This document shows, one piece after another, positions 19,409 through 29,400 of a DNA stretch of 64,000 nt (the first letter of the stretch is position 1; each line of letters opens with the position of its first letter). The notes beneath the pieces are model-generated. The model did not search any database and had not been told where the DNA came from. It worked only from the letters and a program-made list of their open reading frames with translations. This DNA comes from Bedellia somnulentella (lineage: Eukaryota > Arthropoda > Insecta > Lepidoptera > Bedelliidae), in NCBI GenBank assembly GCA_963576735.1, contig OY755189.1:4316622-4380621 (forward strand). Direction: 5' to 3'. Both the position numbers and the translations under genes were made by a program.

Positions 19409-19890
19409 CATCTATAGCCATTGTAGACGTGCAAGGATTCAAAAAAGATGACAACCAATTTATTTTAAAAGAAATTGCAATCGCATGTGATAATCAAATG
19501 CAAGTATTTTTGGTAAAGTCACCTTTTCCATCCTATAGACTATCAGATACAGAAAGAAAGCAAATAAGGTGGATAGAAAGAAAGAAACAAATAAATTGGA
19601 ACGAAGGCTTTGTTACTTATGAAAAGTGTCTGACAATAGTTGTTAGTTTTTTGTTTGATAAAACTGTTTACTGCAAAGGTACTGAAAAAGTGAATTGGAT
19701 TAAAGATATATTATTGGACTATAAAGATGTTATTAATTTAGAAGAGATGAATTGTCCTAGTTTGTTAATGTTGTATGAAGAATTTAAGTTAAGTAATGAT
19801 ATTCATAATTGTATTCATCATTCCGCTACTTGTGCGTTACGAAATGTAACATGTTTACGAAAATGGTGTATTTTAAAAAATATTATATAA
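19405..19890 (+). CDS. Exonuclease-like protein at the end of the Polinton cluster
   Basis: A 161-residue protein with IAIVDVQGFKKDDNQFILKEI at the N-terminus and IHHSATCALRNV near the C-terminus. The placement of D-x-Q-G-F and a late His with CALRNV recalls a DEDDh exonuclease fold in which the first acidic pair and the last His-Asp pair are altered. KWIKDIL- and NLEEMNCPSL-type blocks lie between. I recall similar proteins next to insect Polinton capsid genes. A nuclease activity is unlikely if the acidic residues are truly lost, so it may be a binding protein. It overlaps the capsid gene by ATGA. The function is inferred. Confidence 0.55.
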   Translation: MTSIAIVDVQGFKKDDNQFILKEIAIACDNQMQVFLVKSPFPSYRLSDTERKQIRWIERKKQINWNEGFVTYEKCLTIVVSFLFDKTVYCKGTEKVNWIKDILLDYKDVINLEEMNCPSLLMLYEEFKLSNDIHNCIHHSATCALRNVTCLRKWCILKNII

Positions 19891-20114
19891 ATTTTAAAGC
19901 ACGAATGTATTTTATTTATATTTCTTGTTCCTTTTGCAATTATAATAACCAAAATAATAACCAGATAGTTCCTATCAGAAACAATGATACACACACACAC
20001 ACACAATGTACGATATGGTGGTTTATGTTATTATGACTAAAATGATAACAAAACAGGTAGCATGTTGAATATTTCTAAAAGCGGAAACAGATTGAAAAAA
20101 AACAAAAAGTAGCA

Positions 20115-20339
20115 TTAGTTCAATAAAGATTGATTGAAATTAAACAACAGATAAAATACAAATACTTTTGGTGGAAAAAAAGGCACTTAAAGATTGGAGG
20201 GACTAGATATATTTGAATTGATCTGCAAATTAGAACGATCTGCAAATAGAAATTCAGATATAAATATAATTTTGATGAAAAGCAGCGAGAGATCTTCGCT
20301 CGGGTGAATTGATCTAGTCCTCCCCAATCTTTACCTACT
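20115..20339 (-). repeat. Polinton right terminal inverted repeat
   Basis: It ends CTCCCCAATCTTTACCTACT, the reverse complement of the left start. It shares AGGCACTTAAAGATTGGAGG, ATATAATTTTGATGAAAAGC and GGGTGAATTGATCTAG with the left repeat. The ACTA junction runs straight into an R1 LINE reading frame. Confidence 0.9.
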
Positions 20340-20340
20340 A

Positions 20341-20733
20341 AAGCTCCTGGAGGCAGGGTCGCTGCAAGTTGGTTGGGGAATCGTAACGGTGCAACCTTTA
20401 CCAAGACGAGAGTTGCGCTGCTATAAGTGTTTGGAGGCCGGCCACGTTCGGGCAGCTTGCAAATCGGAGATAGACCGCAGCAGTCTTTGCTACCGTTGCG
20501 GTTTATCCGGCCATAAAGCGGGCAACTGTACAAATAAACCATGCTGTCCGGTCTGCAAGGCAGCAAACAGAAATAGTGAGCATCCAATAGGGACGAAAAA
20601 ATGTACTGCGAGCAAAAAGAAGCGGTCAAATGATAAAACAGCTAATGCCAGGGTTCTGACCTCTGCAGCATTAGCTGGTACAAGCGGCCGTCCAGAAAAA
20701 GGACCCACGGAGGCACCAATGGTAGTAAATTAG
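20341..20733 (+). CDS. R1-clade ORF1 C-terminal part (gag-like zinc knuckles)
   Basis: The frame is open from the Polinton junction, so the N-terminal part is missing. Three CCHC-type knuckles are visible: CYKCLEAGHVRAAC, CYRCGLSGHKAGNC and CPVCKAANRNSEHPIGTKKC. This triple array is characteristic of R1/TRAS/SART ORF1 proteins, which bind the element RNA in a ribonucleoprotein. A lysine- and alanine-rich tail ends at TAG 20731-20733, two bases before the ORF2 ATG. Confidence 0.85.
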   Translation, partial: KLLEAGSLQVGWGIVTVQPLPRRELRCYKCLEAGHVRAACKSEIDRSSLCYRCGLSGHKAGNCTNKPCCPVCKAANRNSEHPIGTKKCTASKKKRSNDKTANARVLTSAALAGTSGRPEKGPTEAPMVVN

Positions 20734-20735
20734 TG

Positions 20736-23000
20736 ATGGCTATCCGGTTCCTCCAGGCGAATCTCAACCACTGCGCCACTGCTCAGGATCTGTTTTTTCA
20801 AAGTACAGCGCAGTGGTTGATTCAAGTGGGGGTGGTCTCGGAGCCATATTTTGTCCCCACAGGGGCAAACTGGGTGTCGGACCTGAATGGCGTGGCGGCG
20901 ATTACCGTCAGCCGGTCGTCAGGGCTGCTGCTGGAAGAAGTAACTCGCGGCAGAGGTTTCGTTGCGGCACGGATAGGGGAAATAGTAATCATATCGATTT
21001 ACTTCTCCCCCAACGATTCCTTTGCCAACCTTGAGGTCTTTTTACAAGAACTGGAAGCAGCAGTCCTGCAACGTCGCCCATGCCAAGTATTGGTCGCTGG
21101 AGACTTCAACGCCAAATCGGTGGTCTGGGGTTCTCCAGCGACAGAGCGCTTCGGCGAGGCAGTGGTGGAGTGGGCGACGACCACGGGATTGGTCGTGGCC
21201 AACAGGGGTTCGACACCTACATGTGTTAGGCATAACGGGAGTTCGATTGTCGATCTGACCTTCGCAACTCCCTGTCTCTGGGCCCTGATCAAGGGCTGGA
21301 GGGTTATTACGGACGTGGAGTCGTACTCGGACCATCGGTATATCCGGTTCGAGATCTCCACGTCGCAACCAGCCACCTTACCGGGTGGAGCGCCGGCAAA
21401 TGGGGGACCTAGATGGGCCCTCACCAGGCTGGACAAGGATATGATGGTGGAAGCATCCATCATCCAGTCCTGGATGTCACCGCCGCCCGGTGCGGCTGTC
21501 GACATCAATGCCGAGGTGAGCTGGTTTCGTGATGCCCTCACAGAGATATGCGACGCATCGATGCCCTGCCAGGGACCGATGGCTCCGAGACGACAAATTC
21601 ACTGGTGGAGCGCCGAAATCGCGCAATTGCGATTAGCCAGTATGACGGCGCGCCGCCGGTGCAAGAGGAATCGAAGGAGGAGAATCCGGGACGAAGCGGA
21701 ACAGCTTCGCCGCGTGGAGATATTCCGCGAGGCAAAGAAGGCCCTGAAGATAGCGATAATCAGGGCCAAAGAAGCCTCGCGAAAGGAGCTACTGGAGGCT
21801 CTAGACAGCGATCCATGGGGGCGCGCCTACAGAATGGCTAGGCAAAGGCTTCGACCATGGGCGCCCCCACTTACTACGAACCTCCAGATCCACGTGGTGG
21901 AAAACGTGGTTTCGACCTTGTTCCCGGACAGGGGGGCGCATCAGCCCCCCGTAATGGCTCTTGAGCGACAGCGTTCGGCGGACGAACATCTCGTCCCCGA
22001 AGTGACCGAACCGGAGTTGGCGGTGGCCATAGAGCGCCTAAAGAAAAAGAAGACAGCCCCGGGACTGGATGGAATTCCGGGGCAGGCGTGGGTAGTGGCG
22101 CTCAAACCGTTCCTGGAGGAGAGGTTTCGGGGCCTGTTCTCCACGTGCCTGGAACAAGGTGTGTTTCCAGAGCCGTGGAAGACGGGTAAACTCGTGCTTC
22201 TGCGAAAGGACGGGCGCCCCGCTGACTCCACAGAACCCTCAGCTTTCCGGCCAATAGTCCTGCTCGACGAGGCGGGCAAACTTTTGGAAAGGGTGATCTC
22301 TGCCCGAATCGTCGAGCATCTAGAGGGAGCTGGTCCGAACCTCTCGGACCAGCAGTTCGGTTTCAGGCGCTGTCGCTCGACAATTCATGCAGTTCTGCGG
22401 GTCCGCTCAATAGCGGACGAGGCGGTCTCCCAGGGCGAGGTGGTGTTGGCGGTATCACTCGATATCAAGAACGCATTCAACACCATCCCCTGGTCCTGTA
22501 TAGCGGAGGCACTGAAATTTCACGAAGTGCCTCCGTACTTGAGGAGGATTCTCGGGTCGTACCTCTCGGACCGGTTCATCACGTATCCGCTTCGGGAGGG
22601 TTGGGGTCGCCGCGAAATGTCTTGCGGTGTTCCACAGGGCTCAGTCTTGGGCCCGCTCCTGTGGAACATCGGCTACGATTGGGTCCTGCGCGGCGCCAAA
22701 CTCTGGGGTGTCCAACTCACCTGCTATGCAGACGACACCCTAGTGACGGCTCGAGGAAAAACGTACGAGTACAGAGAGGCCGCCATCCGCGGAACTGCGG
22801 GTGTGGCGCACGTAGTGCGCCGTATTAGGTCGTTGGGTCTAGAAGTGGCCCTGAACAAATCCGAGGCCTTGTGGTTCCATGGTCCTCGGAATCGTCCGCC
22901 GGAAGGGGAATCCGCCATCGTCGTGGGTGGCGAGAGGATTGCCGTCGAACTGCCCCGAAGATACGGCGCAGCACACCTTAGAGGTGTGCCCAGCGTGGAA
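20736..23000 (+). CDS. R1-clade ORF2: endonuclease and reverse transcriptase, cut by the gap
   Basis: About 755 codons are readable. The N-terminal APE-type endonuclease shows QANLNHC, VVSEPY, VAGDFNAKS and SDHRYIRF, which nicks target DNA for priming. The RT shows PGLDGIPGQAW, FRPIVLLDEAGKLLERV, QFGFRRCRSTIHAV, SLDIKNAFN, GVPQGSVLGPLLWN and CYADDTLV (the YxDD centre). No stop or frameshift precedes the gap at 23001. The RT thumb and C-terminal zinc region would lie in the gap. R1-clade placement comes from the CCHC array, the GVPQGSVLGPLLWN motif and the ORF1/ORF2 junction. Confidence 0.9.
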
Positions 23001-23200
23001 NNNNNNNNNNNNNNNNNNNNNNNNNNNNNNNNNNNNNNNNNNNNNNNNNNNNNNNNNNNNNNNNNNNNNNNNNNNNNNNNNNNNNNNNNNNNNNNNNNNN
23101 NNNNNNNNNNNNNNNNNNNNNNNNNNNNNNNNNNNNNNNNNNNNNNNNNNNNNNNNNNNNNNNNNNNNNNNNNNNNNNNNNNNNNNNNNNNNNNNNNNNN
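23001..23200. other. Assembly gap of 200 N
   Basis: An exact 200-base run of N. The left flank is LINE ORF2 and the right flank is FAM91 intron, so the true distance and linkage are unknown. Confidence 1.
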
Positions 23201-23474
23201 AACCATACAATTTCATTATTATGATAAAGAGTTAAATGAAATCCGAAAAGCTATTGATCTACTTATCTTTAAATGCAATTAAAACTTATATTGCATAATT
23301 AAAGAACATAATATCTGTAAAATGTATTAGTTATATTTTGTAATATTTTTTTTTATTTATTCTATAGTGTTGTTCCAGCTATAAACTGCACGGAGTAAAA
23401 TTATCAAGCGGTGAAATAATAACGATGCATAATAAGACCAACAAAAAAATTCTATAAAGACTATTCCAATTTAC

Positions 23475-26400
23475 CTTATCGAGCTCCACTAAAAGGCTGT
23501 CCAGGCTTTCATCACACAGCTTACCCACTTCGAATAATGTCACAGCATGACTTTTGAGATCCTGGAAACATAAAAGCAATCCTATTAATATTGGAAGGCG
23601 TGACGGGTGCTTGTACAGGCCTTGTGCACTAGTGGGGTGCCATAGGACGACAACATTAATATTATAAATGCGAAAGTTTAGATGTTTGTGTGTTTGAGGC
23701 GAAAAGGCTCCTCAAGTACCTAATGAATATGAATGTAATTTGGCAGAATGCTAGATGATGACCCAAATTAGCAAATAGGATACTTTTCATCTCGGAAAAA
23801 TCTTACCAATAAAATATTCACAGCTGATTGAACTATGAGTACCGGAAAAAAACGCCTTAGTTTTGTAATAAGCAAATTTTACAGTACGAAGTCGGTCGGG
23901 TCAGCTAGTAAAACATAAAATAGCACTAAATCTGTTAATTCGCAATGCAACTCTGCCGATAATACTGCCAACCAAACCAGAACTTCTCACTTTTCTTGGC
24001 ACTTGTTGGCGTTCTATATAGTAAGAATTAATCTTTAAAAATAAATAAACTAAGTAATACTTCTATTATGGGACGACATATTTAATATGATATAATACAC
24101 ATATAAATAACATCCAAGACTAAGAAACAATAATTTATGCTCATCACATAAATGTTGCTCTCAGCGAGTATCCAACCCGCAACTTCCAAACTAAGAAGCG
24201 AGTCACCTACCCACTCGGCCACGCACGTCGTCTTTCACGTGGCTAAGACTTTATGGGCTAGCACAGTAAATAAATATTAAACAAAACATACCGGAGATAA
24301 ATTCCCCATCATGAGATACGCAGCCAACGTGGAGTCAAACAAAACTGCAACTCTTTTGACGCCACTGTTGCTTGGTTGGCAATCACTTAAATCACGATGG
24401 ACCTGCGGAAATAAACGTTAGCGGTTTAGATTTCAACAACTGGTATTTAGCTGTGACAACAATGGGAAAAACCTACTTATATTCCAGTTTTCATTTAAAG
24501 TAAATTTCCATTAAATTCATACATATATACATATACTCACGGTTAAAATCCCTAAAAGTTGTAGCCAGAGCTAAGGAATAAGAAATTCCTCAACCACTCT
24601 TGGAATGTTAGGTGGGGAAAAGATGGTAAAATAAAGGTTGTTGGTGATGGGTCTCCAACCGCATCGCCCAATGTTCCCTTAAAAGCCCCAATACCGTTAG
24701 TCGCCTCTTACGTACACCGACCGGAAGAAACGGGGTAGCGCTATTCTGAGCCGGCACTACACAGCAGTCCAGTACCATAAAATACAATTTTAAAATTTCG
24801 GTTACAGGAATGCAGCACTCGAGAGGTCTTTTTATTAACATTATAATTTTACCGCTCAAGATTAGACTTATTGTCTATGTTGTATAACAGAGATATGAAT
24901 GTGCAAATACAATTAAATCCAAAATAAAAAAAACTGTCCAAAACAGGGTTATTTGAACAATCGATTAATTACTCACCTATTTGGGTTGAAATACTGAAAA
25001 AGAATGTTATTTTATTGATTGTGGTAATTACCTGTTTAGAAGGTCCTGGTAAATCGTTCTTGATAATGACCGGATCCATTTGAAGTGCGTCGTCTTCGCC
25101 ATTTGGATCAAATGTCAATGGAGTTATTTGTCTGTACCTACAACAAATTTGGAAAATTTACTATACCTTGAAGTTATGACAATTTCCCTGACATGTCAGT
25201 CAGTGTTTGTAAAGTAAAAATATCAATGTTAAAATAAATTATCCAAAACATATTTTTACGCTTTTGTTATTATGTCATGCTGTGTTCAAAGTGGGTCATC
25301 TGTTTGAAGAAAACCTATTCAGCCTATTCATATAATATGATGAGTTGAACAGTTCGTGTATAATCTGTTTTTTGCAATTCATATTTACATTATTACTAAG
25401 GAGTATAAAAAATATCGAAGTCCTATTCTCAGACCTACTGTATATACAAACCATATTTCATAAACGTCGGTTTCACTGATTCGTAAGACACAACCACTGT
25501 TACTCATGAATTATTCATATTAGTGAAATTAAACGAAACAATACTTACGGCTGATGCGTGTGTGTGGTAATGGCGTGTTTCCAGGATGGATGCTCCTTCG
25601 TGACCGGCGGGGGTTGAAGATTGAGAGCGAAACCGAGACGACAGTAGAGAGATACCGCCTGCTTTACTGATTCTGGATCCACCTGAAGGTAAATAGGTAT
25701 TTTTCTTTACAAAGAAAGATAAAAGTTATTCCTATTTACATTTATAGGTTTACCAAAAAGCTCTTTTTGATTAACAATGAAGTTTTTGTTTCCGTTGCGT
25801 CTGAATTTTTGAATGTCTAATTAGTCTGTTTATTTGGCGTCTGACTCGCATTTTGCCGGTCTTTGACGTTTTCTGCATAAACTGTTAAAGTGATCGCATC
25901 TGCGTCCAGTGTCAACCTCGTTGCCTTCATTTTATTGTTAAACATGCTGTTGGCTGTTAAATACAAACAACAGAAACGGCAAATGTATAAGAGTTTCGTA
26001 TTTGGCGAACCAGTAACGAAACTCTAAAAAATCTCAAAGTGAAGGCGTCTTCGTCCAATCGTCAACTTCTTTGTATTCTTTGTTATAGACATTACGGCTG
26101 TGTCATACAAACCAACGGACACGGCAAAAGACACATCGACGGTTTCGTTTTTAGCTAATTGATCGTGAATTTCTAAGAAATCCTAAAGCTTAACCTCAGT
26201 GTCCAATTCATTGTCTTAAATGATACAAACATAAATGGCTGTGACAAAAAAAAACAGATTACATTCATGCAAATTGATTAGGGTTCATTGACTTACCGGT
26301 TTCGATACGCTAAAACATCTCTAAGTTAATGAATGCATCCACCTTCAAGTGTGAACTTCATTGTCTTAATTATTTTAGACATAAATAACTGTAACATAGA

Positions 26401-29400
26401 TACTGACAGACACTTGCCGTCAGTCACATCAAAATTACTTAATACAAACCTGTAAAACAGTAGCCAAATCCGCCACAGTGGTATGCTCGTCGATAGAAAC
26501 GAACACCTTATACAGCAGCGTCTCGAAGTAGTCGCCGGCTATCCGGTTCATGACGAAGCCTTTGAGCGGCGGCACCGACACCCTGTCAGCCTTCGTTATC
26601 GGCACGTCTAGGTATATAAGGCCGCGTCTGCAAATTTTTGGTTATTAATATAAGTTTATAGTAATTTATAGTGAGCTTTACAAATTTTATTATACCGCCG
26701 TGTAGTGCCGGCTTAGGGCCGGCGCTCACTGCCGGCATGGCATGGCAAAGCATTTCGGTACAGATATAGCATTTTTAATTTTATTACGATGCGTATAGAA
26801 TTCATTTTGACACAACGATGCCGAGGGAGGCCGCGGTAGGACAGAACGTCGGCATCGTTGTGTCAAAATAAAGTAAAATGAATTCTATACTCATGGTAAT
26901 ATGATTAAAAATGCTATATCTGTACCGAAATGCTTTGCCATGCCATGCCGGCAGTGAGCGCCGGCCCTTAGAATGCCACGGGTGTCGTAAGAGGCGAGTA
27001 AGAGTATGGGGCTTTTTGAAGTGGTTTTTGGGCGACGCGGTTGGAGACCCATCACCAACGATACTTTTTTCTACCATCTTGTCCCCTATCAACTTCCAAA
27101 TGTGGCTGAGCAGTTTCTAGCTCTAAAGCTCTGGCTATGCCTTTTTGGGATTTATGGCCGTGAGTTTATGTATGTATGTACGTTGGTATCTCATCAGTCG
27201 GTAATTATCGTAATATCATAAGTAGCAGACGCTGCAAAACTAAGAATAACAAGGATATATCGTTGTGAAATGTATAGTTTACACAGAAATTGAAGAGGTG
27301 TGTGAAAAGCTATTATTAAATACGCGGTTAGAACTGAATTGGTTTGGTATAAGCTACGTTTGTACGTTACATTCTTCCAGCTTATGCCTGAAACGGATGT
27401 TATAAAGAGTAAATAACGCTATTTTAATATGAATTATACATTTAATCAAAATGCCTTGTACCAAAGCTACTAATAAAAATCTGCTGACAAATTAGTATAT
27501 CATACAACAGGTAATTTGTAACTTACTCTCTGTGCTGTTATCATATATATTAATTTAACTAGATTCTTACCTGTACAAATTCCTGACAGCATGATAATCA
27601 AGGTTCCCAGCGGTCTGCGAGCCCCGGTCGATCAACAGGTCTATCAGCTCTTTCTCACTCTCACTCAGAGGCTGCCACACATGAAACCAGGTTAATCATG
27701 TTAGTCGCTTCCTCGGATTCATAAGAGGATTTGAACGAAAAGTAGTAGGTTATTTCTAGTTAAAGAAACATAGATAATAGAAAGGGTATGGGCAACTTTA
27801 TTTTTGGCTTTAAAAGTGCGATACATGCGAACAAACATGCAAAAAAGAAACTGTGTTAATAAATTACGCATTTGGCAAAGGTTTCCTTCAATTCGTCCAA
27901 TTATGTACTTTGAAAATACAATAAAATTGGCAATGGACATTTATTAATCTAAAATATTTATACTGATTTCTTATTCATTAAATTAAATCTCTTAAAAAAA
28001 TAACTGAAAATCCTATTAAATACAGTCTACCAATCCATGCATTAACAAAAAAAAAATTTCAACAAATGTCTTCACAGTACCTTAACATCTTCTTCAAGAA
28101 CATAGCCTAGCTCGACCCTCCACCAAGGTTGTATGGGTATGTTGCACGGCACCCTCGGCAATAACGATCTGATAGCTTTCGGCTTGCCTCTGCGGCCTAA
28201 AGATCTTGACTTGGCTACCAGTTCTAAGTATTCGTTGCGACCAACGCCCAGTAATCTCAGACCTGGAATTAGCAATAATTTATACACCGATTAAATAATT
28301 TAGAAAAAAATTAAAATTTGGTACTTAAAAAACTTAAGATAATAACGTGGTACTTGAAATGATTTAGGAAAACGGATTTGGATTATTTATAAATTAATAA
28401 ATATCGTTCTTTTGATGAGTTCATAACTCGGATGTGTTTTTATGAAAGTCACCATTAGGATGCTAAATAAACCGGCCAAGTGCGAGTCGGGGATCACACA
28501 CGAAGGGTTCCGTACTATCATCTATAATAGAAAATAATGTTTTTATATAGGAGCCCCCTTTGCTATTTACTTTATTGATATTAAATAATTTTTATTGAAA
28601 GGTGGTATTCAAATACAACTAAATATTCTGTGAAAATTTGAAGTGTCTACTTGTAAGCGTTGTTAATATTAAACAAAAAAAACGAAAAAACACGTTTATT
28701 GTAAGGAGACCCTCCTTAATATGCTATTTTTTATACTTTTTAGTATTTATTGTTATAGCGGCAACGGAAATATATCGTGTGTGAAAATTTCAGCTTTCTA
28801 GCTATATATATATATATATATATAGCTAGAAAGCGGAGTCTTTAATAGGGTCTCGTTTTACCTTTTGGTACGGAACCCTAAAAATAGCTTATAAAGTATT
28901 TTAAATTGCGACATTTTAAATTACATAATACTTACAATCAGCGGCAGTGAAATTTGGCATGGTATCATAACTCTTCTCCTGTTCAATAAGTAAAGCCACC
29001 ACTTCCGTATAATAAATGAATGGGGTGATTCTTAAGCCTGAAACAAATAATTAAATAACATTGGCTACAATTTTAATCTGAATAGAATTGTGTTAACCGT
29101 AATTTCTGCTTGAAGCAAATTAGATTTAAAGATATTTACATTACTTTTATTTAACGTAAATTGTTGATAAAAAATAATTGATATTCTGGCTGAAATGTGT
29201 GAATTTACGACAGTAAAACGTCGTTCAATGCTGGGTCAATAATTATGTTTTTCAGTTACTAATTTATTCAGAAAGTAAAGCTGAGTTTATTCATTGACAT
29301 GGTATACCTACAATCAACAAACACCTACCTAATTAATTATTGAATTTTTCGAACAACCATACCTTTAACAACCATATCAGCTAGGTGATATGGAAACAGC

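Larger units (their letters stand above)
8432..20339. mobile_element. Polinton/Maverick element, 11.9 kb
   Basis: Both ends start AGTAGGTAAAGATTGGGGAG when read inwards, and the inverted repeats align for about 230 bp. Polinton family features are present: A32/FtsK-like ATPase, DDE integrase with chromodomain, adenovirus-like protease and two capsid proteins. The protein-primed polymerase expected of the family is not found; 8680-13200 instead holds AT-rich DNA, a LINE tail, a spliced host-like fragment and one orphan ORF. Target duplications are ambiguous: AAACTC on the left and AAGCTC on the right if the T before AGTAGG is counted in the element. The left flank is FAM91 intron and the right flank is an R1 LINE, so the two sides do not share one insertion site. 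Confidence 0.9.
20341..23000 (+). mobile_element. R1-clade non-LTR retrotransposon, truncated at both ends
   Basis: The end of a zinc-knuckle ORF1 is followed by an endonuclease/RT ORF2. The segment is much richer in GC than its neighbours. The 5' side is cut off exactly at the Polinton end and the 3' side disappears in the N gap. Its insertion site cannot be judged. Confidence 0.88.
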
